Positions 1 through 8,336 are shown, counted from the stretch's first letter. The stretch is 58,446 nucleotides of DNA from Gemmatimonadota bacterium (GCA_020344015.1 CP070812.1:1086725-1145170), one strand, 5' to 3'. A program made the numbers and translations. Notes: generated by a model from the letters alone, not told the origin.

Positions 1-84
1 CGCGTCTTCGTCTCCCAGCGTGATTGGGCGAGCGGCACGAGCGCCTTTCTCGCGAACGCGCGTGAGGAGGCCGTCCCCGCATGA
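1..84 (+). CDS. MNT-type nucleotidyltransferase, C-terminal end (partial)
   Basis: Frame 1 is open from the window edge and ends at TGA 82-84. The visible tail ends AFLANAREEAVPA, which resembles the C-terminus of small minimal nucleotidyltransferases (MNT) of HEPN/MNT toxin-antitoxin pairs. Its stop overlaps the ATG of the HEPN gene (ATGA, 81-84), the usual arrangement for this pair with the MNT gene first. In characterised pairs the MNT antitoxin AMPylates the HEPN toxin. The catalytic GSxxxGxxxxxSDxD region lies outside the window, so the call rests on the tail, the overlap and the identity of the next gene. Confidence 0.55.
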   Translation, partial: RVFVSQRDWASGTSAFLANAREEAVPA

Positions 85-473
85 AGGAGGAGACGTCCAA
101 GCTGCTCGACAAAGCGGCCCGTGCCGTTCGCGCGGCCGAAAGGCTGCTCGCAGACGGAGACGCGGACTTCGCCGCGGGTCGAGCGTACTACGCCATGTTC
201 TACTCCGCCGAGGCGCTGCTCGCCGAAACGGGTCGTCGCTTCCGGAAGCACAGCGGTGCTCACGCCGCGTTCGGGGAACACTTCGCGAAGCCCGGCATCC
301 TCGACCCGAAGTTCCATCGCTGGCTGCTGGACGCCTTCGACAAGCGGTTGATGGCGGACTACACCGCTGAGAGTGTCATCACACCGGGTGACGCGACAGT
401 GCTGATCGCGCAGGCCAAGGAGTTCCTGGATGCCGCACGACAGTATCTGGCCGCCGAGCACGAGTCGGGCTGA
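81..473 (+). CDS. HEPN domain protein (HEPN/MNT toxin-antitoxin partner)
   Basis: A 130-residue all-helical protein, the full length of a stand-alone HEPN domain. The diagnostic block GRAYYAMFYSAEALL is at about residues 33-47, and a basic stretch follows with R55 and H61 spaced as in the R-x4-6-H ribonuclease motif of HEPN toxins. The start codon overlaps the upstream nucleotidyltransferase stop, implying translational coupling. Family knowledge: HEPN members are RNases, and in MNT pairs the HEPN protein is the toxin. Whether this copy is an active RNase or only a structural partner cannot be told from the sequence. Next comes a 271-bp gap before the permease, so this is probably the end of a two-gene operon. 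Confidence 0.85.
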   Translation: MKEETSKLLDKAARAVRAAERLLADGDADFAAGRAYYAMFYSAEALLAETGRRFRKHSGAHAAFGEHFAKPGILDPKFHRWLLDAFDKRLMADYTAESVITPGDATVLIAQAKEFLDAARQYLAAEHESG

Positions 474-744
474 GCGTCGCGGTGCGGCTGGCCGGCGCTA
501 GGCAGGGCCTCGGTCCAGGGGCCGAGGAAATGTGCGGCTGCGGGATTATCGATCCCGCAGGCGGTCACTCGAGCCGAGCCGGAGCAGCGCGAACTGGCGG
601 CTTAGTTACTTGCCAGGCGACAAGCTTGGGAGGCGGGGCTCACGGGCACATTGTATGCATGGCAAAATGAGGCTGCAGGGCATCACCAGCAGCTGGAGAT
701 CGAGGCCGCGATGATCTTCAGTCCAGCGAACGGAGGAGGCCGCA
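474..744. other. Intergenic region
   Basis: No gene is supported here. Two small inverted repeats are visible: CCTCGG 508-513 with CCGAGG 522-527, and TGCGGGA 539-545 with TCCCGCA 553-559. Either could attenuate readthrough from the HEPN gene, but neither has a U-tract. A strong Shine-Dalgarno (GGAGGAGG, 732-739) for the next gene closes the interval. Confidence 0.4.
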
Positions 745-3246
745 TTGAACCGATGGACCGACAGGCTGCTCCCAGCGGCGCGGGCCGGCATCTCCCTCCC
801 CGGACCGCCGGTGGGGCCGCGTGAGCGGATCGCCGCGACGCTTCGCACGCTCCGCCATGCCGTCCGGAGCCTCACACGCAGTCCTGGGTTCGCCCTAACC
901 TCGGTTCTCACACTTGGGATCGGGATCGGGGCGTGCACCGTGATCTTCAGCGTCGTGTACCCGGTGCTCGTCTCTCCGTTGCCGTACCCCGAGTCCGAGG
1001 AGATCGCGGTTCTGTTCGAGCTGAGTCCGGGTCCCGATGCACAACGCGGTTGGGTCTCGCCGCTGACCTTCCGAGACTGGCGCGAGCAGAGCGAGCACTT
1101 CGGACAGCTGGTGGCGTTCAACTTGAGGCCCTTCACCTGGACCGGCGGCAGGAAGCCCGAGTTGTTGAACGGTTGGGCTGTAACGGCGGGCTACTTCCGT
1201 CTGTTCGGCGCTGGAATGACGCTGGGGCGGGGGTTCACCGAAGAGGAGGACCGCGCCGGCGGCGCGCGCGTCGTCGTGATCTCCCACGCGTTCTGGAGAC
1301 AGCAGTTCGGTTCCGATCCCGAGGTTCTGGGTCGGACGATGACGCTGGACGGCGCTCCGTTCACCATCGTGGGTGTGGCGAGTCCACAGATCGAGTTTCC
1401 ATCTCGTGGGGACTACTGGTTCCCGGCCGCGATCGACTACGGCCGGGAGATGCGCGACTTCCGGTACCTGGGAGTGATTGGGCGTCTGAGGCGCGGCTCC
1501 AGTATCGAAGACGCCCAGGCCGAGTTGGCGCACATCTCGCGCGCCGTGGCGGCGGCGAACCCTGACACCAATACGGGTTGGGGCGCTGAGGTGCGGGGGC
1601 TCAAAGAGTTCCGGGTCCAGTACGTTCGTCCGATTCTGGTGGGGATTTCGGTGGCGGTAGGGCTCCTGCTGCTGATTGCCATCGGGAACGTCACCAATCT
1701 GACGATTGCCCGCAGCACCGGCAGAAAGACGGACACAGCGATACGCCGGGCACTCGGCGCCAGTCGCGTGGCTATCGCCCGGCTGTTCGTTGCCGAAGCG
1801 ATGCTCCTCTCAATCGCGGGGAGCGCCCTCGGTGTGATGCTGGCGGCCTGGGGTACCGAGGCCCTTGCCGGCATGGCACTCCGGTCACTTCCGAGGGTGG
1901 AGCAACTGACTGTTGATGCCCGATGCGTCCTCTTCGCGCTGGTCGCGGCCGCGGCGGTCGGAGTCGTGCTCGGTCTCCTATCTGTGCTGATCGCGGGAGG
2001 TGAGGACCTGAGCGAGATGCTTCGAGTCGGCGGCCGCGGGGGAACGGCGCCGGCCCGAGCGCATCGCATCAGGGAAGCGGTACTGACTACCCAGGTAGGG
2101 CTGGCCCTCACGCTTCTCATCGGGGCCACGTTACTGGCCCAGAGTCTCTGGAGCCTGGCTCGGGTCGATACCGGTTTCGCGCCCGAAGACGTGCTGACTT
2201 TCAGCTTCGATCTCCCGGCTGCTTCGTATTCGGAGCCCGAGACGGAATGGGCCTTCTACAGAGATGTACTGGCGCGTATCCGTGGTCTTCCCGGCGTAGA
2301 GGCGGCGGGCGTTGTCACGCCTATCCCCCTGGAGATGGGAAGCATCCCGACGTCCTGGTCCCTCTCAGCCGAGGTGAGCGATCCTTCCGAGCCGACCGCT
2401 ATGGCCCACATGCGGACGGTAACCTCGGGCTATTTCCAGGCCATGGGTGTCCGTCTTCTAAGAGGGCGCTTGATCGACGACGCGGACCGGGATGGATCCG
2501 CTCGAGTGGCTTTGGTCAACCAGGCCTTCGTCGATCGCTACCTCAGGGGGTATGATCCGTTAGGAGTGCGGATCTCTCCGGGAGAGCCGGACGCCGACGA
2601 ATCGGAGTGGATCACGATAGTGGGAGTGGTGGGGGACGTTCGCTTCCGGTCGCTCAGGCAAGAGGCCGAGCCGGAGATCTATATCCCGGTCTTCCAACTG
2701 CCCGTCAGCTGGGGCCACCTGGTGGTCCGGGCCAGTGGCCCGCGTGACCCTATCGTCAAGGCGGTGACCGGGGCCGTGCTACAAGTCGATCGCAATCTGC
2801 CCCTAGCCGACGTCAGGAGTGGGGAAGACATCATCGCAAGGCAGCTCAGGGTCCCGAATCTGAGCACAACGCTCGCTGCGCTCTTCGCGGTCATGGCGAC
2901 GGCGCTGGCGCTGGTGGGGATCTTGGGCGTGCTCTCGACCGTGGTGGCTCAGCGGATGAGGGAGATCGGACTCAGGATCGCCCTGGGTGCCCGGCCGGGT
3001 GGCATCTGGAGGTTCGTGCTGCGGCGCGGGATGCGGCCCGTGGTGTTCGGCCTCGCTCTCGGCCTCGCCGTCTCGCTGGCCGCCTCGCGCCTCCTCGAGA
3101 GCCAGGTCTACGGCGTCAGCACGCTGAATCCCCTCGCCTTCCTCCTGCCCACCTTGAGTCTTGCGGCCGCAGGTCTTTTGGCGTGTATCGTCCCAGGTGC
3201 GCGGGCGTCCGCCGCCGATCCCGTGAGTCTGTTGCGCTCGGAGTGA
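745..3246 (+). CDS. ADOP-type FtsX/MacB permease (copy 1)
   Basis: This 833-residue protein has the duplicated orphan permease architecture: helix 1 (about residues 50-73, LTLGIGIGACTVIFSVV), a MacB-like periplasmic domain, a three-helix FtsX block (about 300-430, containing IGNVTNLTIARSTGR), a fourth helix near 450, a second periplasmic domain and a second FtsX block at the C-terminus. TTG 745 is chosen as start because GGAGGAGG ends five bases upstream and no ATG is equally well placed. It has about 35 extra N-terminal residues compared with the other copies here. The tail ADPVSLLRSE is a divergent form of the RVDPxxALRxE ending the other five share, so this is the most divergent copy. No ABC ATPase is adjacent. 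The transported substrate is unknown. Confidence 0.9.
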   Translation: MNRWTDRLLPAARAGISLPGPPVGPRERIAATLRTLRHAVRSLTRSPGFALTSVLTLGIGIGACTVIFSVVYPVLVSPLPYPESEEIAVLFELSPGPDAQRGWVSPLTFRDWREQSEHFGQLVAFNLRPFTWTGGRKPELLNGWAVTAGYFRLFGAGMTLGRGFTEEEDRAGGARVVVISHAFWRQQFGSDPEVLGRTMTLDGAPFTIVGVASPQIEFPSRGDYWFPAAIDYGREMRDFRYLGVIGRLRRGSSIEDAQAELAHISRAVAAANPDTNTGWGAEVRGLKEFRVQYVRPILVGISVAVGLLLLIAIGNVTNLTIARSTGRKTDTAIRRALGASRVAIARLFVAEAMLLSIAGSALGVMLAAWGTEALAGMALRSLPRVEQLTVDARCVLFALVAAAAVGVVLGLLSVLIAGGEDLSEMLRVGGRGGTAPARAHRIREAVLTTQVGLALTLLIGATLLAQSLWSLARVDTGFAPEDVLTFSFDLPAASYSEPETEWAFYRDVLARIRGLPGVEAAGVVTPIPLEMGSIPTSWSLSAEVSDPSEPTAMAHMRTVTSGYFQAMGVRLLRGRLIDDADRDGSARVALVNQAFVDRYLRGYDPLGVRISPGEPDADESEWITIVGVVGDVRFRSLRQEAEPEIYIPVFQLPVSWGHLVVRASGPRDPIVKAVTGAVLQVDRNLPLADVRSGEDIIARQLRVPNLSTTLAALFAVMATALALVGILGVLSTVVAQRMREIGLRIALGARPGGIWRFVLRRGMRPVVFGLALGLAVSLAASRLLESQVYGVSTLNPLAFLLPTLSLAAAGLLACIVPGARASAADPVSLLRSE

Positions 3247-3369
3247 GTCTGGCGCCTCGGTTCAGTCCGCCGGCAGCCGAGCCGGCCAGGGCTGAGCTGG
3301 CTTGATTTGTGGATCCTTTGACAACATGGCGCTAATCGGTCCGGTGCCGGCGACTCGCGCGATTGCCCG

Positions 3370-3588
3370 ATGAAGGTCGTGATGCTGGCCGAGGAATACT
3401 TCTACCTCGATACTTTCGGCCTCGAGCGTGTCAGGCAGGCCCTGACGTCGTGCGGCGACGTCGCCTGTGACGCGATCGAGGTCCGGGCCGCCGGCTCGGA
3501 TTCTACCTTCTATCTCTACTTTGATGTCAGCCGGTTGATGGACGCGCTCCGAAGGCAGATGCCGCCGGAGCCGGAACGAAAAAGATGA
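3370..3588 (+). CDS. Hypothetical small soluble protein
   Basis: A 72-residue protein of unrecognised family. It has a mixed alpha/beta look: a helical start with an FYLD aromatic patch, a hydrophobic strand FYLYFDV near residues 47-53, and a basic tail EPERKR. No signal peptide or membrane helix is present. The start has no clear Shine-Dalgarno, so ATG 3370 is the best available choice and not a firm one. Its stop overlaps the ATG of the next small membrane protein by 4 nt (ATGA), so the two are probably translated together and may form a small soluble-plus-membrane pair. No function is proposed. Confidence 0.6.
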   Translation: MKVVMLAEEYFYLDTFGLERVRQALTSCGDVACDAIEVRAAGSDSTFYLYFDVSRLMDALRRQMPPEPERKR

Positions 3589-3767
3589 GTGAGATCATCG
3601 CCTTCGTCCTGCTCCTCGTCTTTCTCGTCCTCGCACTGGTGTTCGTGGTGGCGGTTGTCCTCTACATGCTCTCCGCGCTCGGCCTGATCACAGTGACCAT
3701 GGCAGCGATCTGGAGCATCTTAGCAGGAAGTCCCGATAACTCGGAAGCCGAGGAAGCGGACGCCTAG
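3585..3767 (+). CDS. Small two-helix membrane protein
   Basis: A 60-residue protein. Residues about 4-27 and 30-47 are almost entirely hydrophobic, forming two transmembrane helices or a hairpin, followed by an acidic tail NSEAEEADA. The start overlaps the preceding gene by 4 nt, which supports its being real and coupled. No family is recognised. Small acidic-tailed membrane proteins of this size often act as modulators of larger membrane complexes, but there is no direct evidence of a partner apart from the upstream gene. Confidence 0.6.
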   Translation: MSEIIAFVLLLVFLVLALVFVVAVVLYMLSALGLITVTMAAIWSILAGSPDNSEAEEADA

Positions 3768-3883
3768 TCCCCCACTGTCAGACCCCTCCCTGATATTGTG
3801 TACAGCCAGCTCCGCCGCGGTTTCTGGCGGAGATGCCGATCTAACTCAGGCCCGCCGCCACGCCGTTTCACGAGGAGGGAAGG

Positions 3884-4864
3884 GTGCTAAAGGTCAAGCT
3901 CGAGAACGACACGATCCGGATCGGGGAGCACTTCCGAGTCAGCTTCCAGCGCACGCTCCGCATTCCCGACGACGGGAACACGTACCCGCTGCCGCCGGGA
4001 CTCGGCGAGTTCCCGGTCTGCCGGGTGGACGACTACGCCGACCGGGTGCCCAAAGAGTGGAAGAAGCACGGCGGCGTCTTCATCCCCATGTACCAGCGCG
4101 AGGCGCTGTGGCTGAACTTCGACGCGCCCTACTGGCGGCCCTGCGCGGTGAAGGTGGCGGTGGGGAAGGTGAACGCCATCACCGGGAAGCGCTGGCGCCT
4201 GAAGCCGGCCAAGACCCGGCAGGACTACGTGGTCTGCCCCGACCAGCCGTGGCTGGACGGGATCAACGCCGGCGACGGCTACATCCGCCAGTTCGTCGCC
4301 ATGCCGCTGGGCATGGGCTACACGGTCGAGGGGCAGGTCACCGGTAAGGAGGAGTTCGGCGGCATCCAGCTGGTCGTCTTCGACCCGAAGCCGGGCCGCT
4401 TTCCGGACAAGTCGCCGTTCGAAGAGCGACTGACCAGTGATTTCATGCAAATGGAATGCTGCGAGAGCTCGGCCATGGGCCTGGCCGCCGGCGGCCGCAT
4501 GCGGCAGAAGATCTATCCGGACGAGTACGGACACGACACCTGGGACATGGAGAACTACGGCCGCGTCTACGTCCACGTCGTGAACAGCATGATGTTCCGC
4601 GAGATCACCGGCAAAGAGCCGCCGGCCACCCCGGTGACGGCGCGCACCTACACCGAGTACGGGCTCCCCTGGTTCGAGCTCTACGACGAGGAGAAAGGCG
4701 ACCTCGAGGGCTCCGACATCCTCGGCGGCGTCAAGTCGGTGAAGGATATCGACAAGAAGAAGGGCTTCGGCGCGCAGCAGGACGACACGACGGTCGACGT
4801 GCCGGACGGACAGGTCGTCACCCTCGGCGACGACGGGGAGTTCGTTCGGGATGGAGAGTGGTAA
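3884..4864 (+). CDS. Conserved hypothetical protein (326 aa)
   Basis: A soluble protein with no signal peptide or membrane helix. It starts at GTG 3884, preceded by GAGGAGGGA (3872-3880), a near-ideal ribosome-binding site. I recognise it as a widespread conserved hypothetical type with a strongly conserved N-terminal half: RTLRIPDDGNTYPLPPGLG at about residues 24-42, then MYQREALWLNF, then DQPWLDGINAGDGYIRQFVAMP. The C-terminal half carries a GGRMRQKIYPDEYG segment and an acidic tail. I know no established function, and no catalytic signature of a known enzyme class is evident. It lies 120 bp upstream of the DUF2779 nuclease on the same strand; co-transcription is possible, with no strong terminator between them. 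Confidence 0.8.
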   Translation: MLKVKLENDTIRIGEHFRVSFQRTLRIPDDGNTYPLPPGLGEFPVCRVDDYADRVPKEWKKHGGVFIPMYQREALWLNFDAPYWRPCAVKVAVGKVNAITGKRWRLKPAKTRQDYVVCPDQPWLDGINAGDGYIRQFVAMPLGMGYTVEGQVTGKEEFGGIQLVVFDPKPGRFPDKSPFEERLTSDFMQMECCESSAMGLAAGGRMRQKIYPDEYGHDTWDMENYGRVYVHVVNSMMFREITGKEPPATPVTARTYTEYGLPWFELYDEEKGDLEGSDILGGVKSVKDIDKKKGFGAQQDDTTVDVPDGQVVTLGDDGEFVRDGEW

Positions 4865-4984
4865 TGCGTCCATTGATTGAGTCACGGGACTGGACGGCGG
4901 GTCGAGCGTTGGGTAGCATACGATACCCCTCCGCCGCCCGCTCCCCGAAACAGTCGTCACTGAACAAGAACCAGCAATAGGTCC

Positions 4985-6460
4985 ATGTCAGAGACCGAGT
5001 ACACTCGTCGACTGTCCAAGTCCCGCTTCGTCGCCGGCTGCCAGTGCCTCGGCTACCTGTGGTGGAAGGTGCACGAGCACGACGCGCCGGAGCTGATACC
5101 CGACGAGGCGCTCCAGTACCGCTTCGACCAGGGCCATCAGGTTGGGGCTCGCGCGAGAGAGCGCTTCCCCGGCGGCGTGCTCATCGACCTGCCGTACAAT
5201 GCGGTGGAGGCGCGGGTGGCGGAGACGGCGGCTGCGCTCGCCGCCGGCGCGCCGGCGGTCTTCGAGGCGAGCTTTTTGGCCGACGACGTGTTCGTGATGG
5301 TGGACGTCCTTGAGCGCGTGAACGGCGGGTTCAACATGATCGAGGTGAAGGCGACGAAGTCGCTCAAGGACGAGCATATCCCCGACGCCACTGTCCAGGC
5401 ACACGTGCTGAAACGTTGCGGCATCGACGTGGCGCGCTCGGAGATCATGCACCTGAACCCCGAGTACCGCCATCCGGAGGGCGACCTCTTCCAGCGCACC
5501 GACGTGACGGCCGAGGTTGCGGCCTACCTGCCGCAGATCGCCGATGAGATCGAAGAGCAGCTCCGCGTCATTCACGGCCCTCGGCCCGAGCTCGGATTCG
5601 GGCCCCGCTGCCACGAGCCGCGCGAGTGCCCGTTCCTCGGTCGCTGCTGGCCCGACGACCCGAACCACATCAGCGCGCTCTATCGCGTCGGGCCGAAGAA
5701 GACGTGGGAGTACATGCAGGCGGGAATCAACACGATCCCCGACCTACCGCCCGACACGAAGCTTTCGGACGTGCAGAAGCGACAGATACGGGCCCAGGAG
5801 ACCGGTGAGATGATCGTCGAGCCGGGGCTGGCCGAGGCGCTGGAACCGTTCTCGGGGCGGCTGGGCTTCCTCGACTTCGAGACCGTAGGCCCCGCGATCC
5901 CGGTGTGGCCGGGCCTCGCGCCCTGGGGTTCGGTGCCGGCGCAGTTCAGCTACCACGAGGAGTCGCCCGACGGCCAGATCACACACAAAGAGAAGTTGGC
6001 CGAGGGCCCCGACGACCCGCGGCCGGCGCTGGCCCGGAAGCTGGTCGACGCGTGCGCCGGTGCCGACAAGATCGCGATGTACACGACCTACGAAGTGGGT
6101 TGTGTCCGGAAGCTCCGAGAGGCCGTGCCGGAGCTCGCCGGGCCGCTCCAAGAGATCGAGGAGAAGCTCATCGACCTCAAACCCGTCGTCCTTGACCACG
6201 TGTATCACCCCGACTTCGGCGGGAGCTTCAGCATCAAGGACATCCTCACACCGCTGGTGCCGGAGCTCTCCTACGACGACATGCCGATCAACGACGGCAA
6301 CGTGGCCAGCGCCGAGATCGCGCGCCTGCTGTTGGAAGAAGACATCATCCCGGATGATGAGCGGGAGCAGTTGCGCAAGGATCTCCTGGAGTACTGCAAG
6401 CAGGACACGTGGGCGATGGTGGAGCTGGTAAAACGATTGCGGAAACTGGCGGCGACGTGA
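4985..6460 (+). CDS. DUF2779 protein: Cas4-like nuclease fused to RNase H-like exonuclease
   Basis: A 491-residue two-domain nuclease candidate. The N-terminal half has a PD-(D/E)xK core (D107, E120-V-K122) bracketed by cysteines C19/C21 and C209/C215/C221, the pattern of Cas4/AddB-type nucleases with an Fe-S cluster. The C-terminal half (DUF2779) shows an RNase H-like DEDD exonuclease pattern: LGFLDFE with D297/E299, and YCKQDTWAMVEL with D474 near the end. No cas genes or CRISPR repeats are nearby, so this is a stand-alone enzyme, presumably acting on DNA or RNA in repair or defence (inference). It starts at ATG 4985. Similar fusions are known in many bacteria, and their substrate is not known to me. 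Confidence 0.85.
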   Translation: MSETEYTRRLSKSRFVAGCQCLGYLWWKVHEHDAPELIPDEALQYRFDQGHQVGARARERFPGGVLIDLPYNAVEARVAETAAALAAGAPAVFEASFLADDVFVMVDVLERVNGGFNMIEVKATKSLKDEHIPDATVQAHVLKRCGIDVARSEIMHLNPEYRHPEGDLFQRTDVTAEVAAYLPQIADEIEEQLRVIHGPRPELGFGPRCHEPRECPFLGRCWPDDPNHISALYRVGPKKTWEYMQAGINTIPDLPPDTKLSDVQKRQIRAQETGEMIVEPGLAEALEPFSGRLGFLDFETVGPAIPVWPGLAPWGSVPAQFSYHEESPDGQITHKEKLAEGPDDPRPALARKLVDACAGADKIAMYTTYEVGCVRKLREAVPELAGPLQEIEEKLIDLKPVVLDHVYHPDFGGSFSIKDILTPLVPELSYDDMPINDGNVASAEIARLLLEEDIIPDDEREQLRKDLLEYCKQDTWAMVELVKRLRKLAAT

Positions 6461-6505
6461 CTCGGCCCAGGTGACTAGCCTGACATCCCGATGCGGCGGT
6501 GAATG

Positions 6506-6598
6506 TCAGCGCGCCAGGCGGCGCAGCGCTTCGGCGGCGCTCAGGATCTGTATACCCTCATACTCGCGAAGCTCGAGAAGGTGAGGGCAGCCGGCCAT
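6506..6598 (-). pseudogene. Remnant of a PIN-domain (VapC-like) toxin C-terminus
   Basis: On the minus strand a 30-codon open frame (ATG 6598 to TGA 6506) encodes a peptide containing HLLELREYEGIQILSAAEAL. This looks like the final strand and helix of PIN-family toxins, which commonly end in the form DLLxLREYEGIxILTPxEFL. The catalytic acidic residues of a PIN domain would lie upstream, where the CapA gene now sits, so this is best read as a truncated relic. It could instead be a chance frame, as the similarity is short and judged by eye. Confidence 0.35.
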
Positions 6599-6613
6599 TA
6601 TGGGGCCGCTGAT

Positions 6614-7870
6614 CTACCGCCAGCGCAGGGTGAGCGTGTCCTCGCGCCCCGGCTCCACCCACGTCCCGAGTCGCTCGCCTTCCCGGCTGAGTGTTTCCCG
6701 CAGCCAGTCGGCGTCAGCCCGCGACGCCCGGTTCAAGCGGAAGCGCCGAATCTTGAATGGTGAGATCTCGAAGCGGACGAGCCTGCCGTCGGACGGGTCC
6801 AGGGTGGGGAAGTACGTCAGCGCCAGGTCGGGCCGGAAGGTTTCGTAGCCGCCTATCCCCTCGTAGTCGTTGATCAGGTCGCCGCACCCGTAGACGATCG
6901 GCCGGTCCCGATAGACTTCGATTCCCCTGGCGTGATGGGACGAGTGCCCGTGGACTACGTCTACGCCGGCCTCGTCGATGAGCCCACGGGCGAACTCCTG
7001 TGCCCCCCGGTGGACCTCGTAGCCCCAGTTGGCGCCCCAGTGGATCGAGGCGACGACGAGGTCGCCTTCCCGTTTCGCCCCACGCACCTCATCGGCGATT
7101 CGCCGGACGGTAGTCCGCGACAAGTCCGGCAGCAGGTTCACACCCGGTCGGCTCCCTGTCGCCGCCCACTCCCGCGGGACACCGCTGCTCAGCGCGCCGA
7201 ACCCGAACACCAGCACCCGCCCCTTGGCCCCGAGCTGCAGGACTGCGGGCGCCGCAGCGGCGCCGAGGTCATGTCCGGCCCCGGCGGTTCTGATACCTGC
7301 CCGCTCCAGCGTGGCCAGTGTCTCCTCGAGCCCGGAAGTTCCCCAGTCGAGTACGTGGTTGTTGGCGAGGACGCAGCAGTCGATGGAGGCCGCGCCGATG
7401 CAGGGGACGTTGGCTGGGTGCATCCGGTAGTGGACGCCCTTACCTCTCCACGCCTCGTCGCTCGTGGTCACGCTGGTCTCGAGGTTGATGACCCTTGCGT
7501 CGGGCGCCGCACGGTCGAACACCTCGAGGGCGTCGCCCCAGATGTACGAGTAATCGGCGGGCTTGGGGATCGGGCCACTCACCGCTTCGGCGAGCTCGAC
7601 GTATCTGGTGGCCGCGCGGACGTGCGACTCGAAGAGACGCGGCGCGCCTGGGTGGGGAAGCACCTGATCGATGCCGCGGCCCGTCATCACGTCGCCGCCG
7701 AGGAAAACGGTGATGAGCCCCGAAGGCGCTTCGGGCTCGCGTTCGCGCTTCGGGTCCGGCGAGGCCGCGGCGTCCGCGCCCCGGGTGGGGGCTGGGCCCG
7801 CTGCCAGCCGCGACGCGCCGACGGCGAGCGAGGCCTCTACCGTGCGGATCAGGAACTCGCGCCGGTCCAT
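6614..7870 (-). CDS. CapA-family metallophosphoesterase-like protein
   Basis: A 418-residue member of the CapA/PGA-cap family, named after the Bacillus poly-gamma-glutamate capsule protein and built on a calcineurin-like phosphoesterase fold. Visible motifs in order: FLGGDVMTGRGID (D60, D68), INLETSV, LANNHVLDWG (the NH signature), SIHWGANW and HGHSSHH, together a complete metal-site set. The N-terminus MDRREFLIRT followed by an alanine-rich stretch resembles a Tat signal, so export is likely. Start ATG 7870 has a GAGAGGT ribosome-binding site 7 nt upstream. No capB or capC genes are nearby, so capsule synthesis is not implied. It could be an exported phosphoesterase of unknown substrate. Confidence 0.85.
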   Translation of the reverse strand: MDRREFLIRTVEASLAVGASRLAAGPAPTRGADAAASPDPKREREPEAPSGLITVFLGGDVMTGRGIDQVLPHPGAPRLFESHVRAATRYVELAEAVSGPIPKPADYSYIWGDALEVFDRAAPDARVINLETSVTTSDEAWRGKGVHYRMHPANVPCIGAASIDCCVLANNHVLDWGTSGLEETLATLERAGIRTAGAGHDLGAAAAPAVLQLGAKGRVLVFGFGALSSGVPREWAATGSRPGVNLLPDLSRTTVRRIADEVRGAKREGDLVVASIHWGANWGYEVHRGAQEFARGLIDEAGVDVVHGHSSHHARGIEVYRDRPIVYGCGDLINDYEGIGGYETFRPDLALTYFPTLDPSDGRLVRFEISPFKIRRFRLNRASRADADWLRETLSREGERLGTWVEPGREDTLTLRWR

Positions 7871-7943
7871 TTCGATACCTCTCGGCCGGTGATATGCCCG
7901 CGTCGACCCCGCACAAACGGCTACGAGCGGGTCTAGACGAAGA

Positions 7944-7971
7944 AAGCCCGGAGGATTTCCCCTCCGGGCTT
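7944..7971 (-). terminator. Intrinsic terminator
   Basis: AAGCCCGGAGG (7944-7954) pairs perfectly with CCTCCGGGCTT (7961-7971) around a 6-nt loop. On the minus strand the hairpin is followed by a short T-rich run (TTTCTT), so it terminates the small basic protein gene just upstream. The arms are nearly identical to those of the hairpin at 22464-22489. Confidence 0.75.
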
Positions 7972-7996
7972 AGCATTTCTAATAGGTCGACCGCGC

Positions 7997-8215
7997 CTAG
8001 AGCGGAGGCGTCGGCGCTCCGCCTGTCGAGTCACTCTTCGACCGGCGCCCGAACAGCCTGCGCCAACCCGTCACCTCGTTGGGATTCTTGTTCTTCATCT
8101 TCCTGAGCTTCTTGAGGCCCCTAGGACGGTTACGTCCGGATGCGGTGGCGAACAGGCGACGATACGTCTCGTCCTGGTATATCGGGGCCACGCGCTTCTT
8201 GTACTCGAACCACAT
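7997..8215 (-). CDS. Small basic hypothetical protein (72 aa)
   Basis: I place the start at ATG 8215 (MWFEYKKRVA) and not at the longer in-frame start 8305. GGAGG lies 8 nt upstream of 8215, and the extra 30 residues of the longer form look like untranslated leader. The protein is rich in Lys and Arg (KKLRKMKNKN, WRRLFGRRSK) with a Pro/Gly tail. No family is recognised. The charge suggests nucleic acid or ribosome contact, but that is only inference. It is followed at once by a perfect intrinsic terminator, so it is probably a distinct short transcript or the last gene of the minus-strand block. Confidence 0.6.
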   Translation of the reverse strand: MWFEYKKRVAPIYQDETYRRLFATASGRNRPRGLKKLRKMKNKNPNEVTGWRRLFGRRSKSDSTGGAPTPPL

Positions 8216-8336
8216 AGGCGGGTCCTCCGATGTCTCTTCGGGCGCTGTTGCGACGGCCGGAATCCCGGCCGACCGTCGTTTGGGCAGAGTGTTGGGCTCA
8301 TGCAAGCTAATAGCCCGGGGGCGGATATGACAAGGA

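Noticed and set aside
508..559. Inverted repeats after the HEPN gene as terminators
   Set aside because: Stems of only 6-7 bp without T-runs; recorded as intergenic features only.
3318..3346. TTGACA (3318-3323) as a promoter for the small-gene pair
   Set aside because: No acceptable -10 hexamer lies 16-19 nt downstream.
3810..3832. CTCCGCC/GGCGGAG hairpin upstream of the conserved hypothetical gene as a riboswitch or terminator
   Set aside because: Short stem with no T-run and no riboswitch signature.
3887..4960. 357-codon antisense frame over the conserved hypothetical gene
   Set aside because: The composition is a codon-bias shadow (Val, Asp, His, Arg-rich) and the plus-strand gene has conserved motifs and a strong ribosome-binding site.
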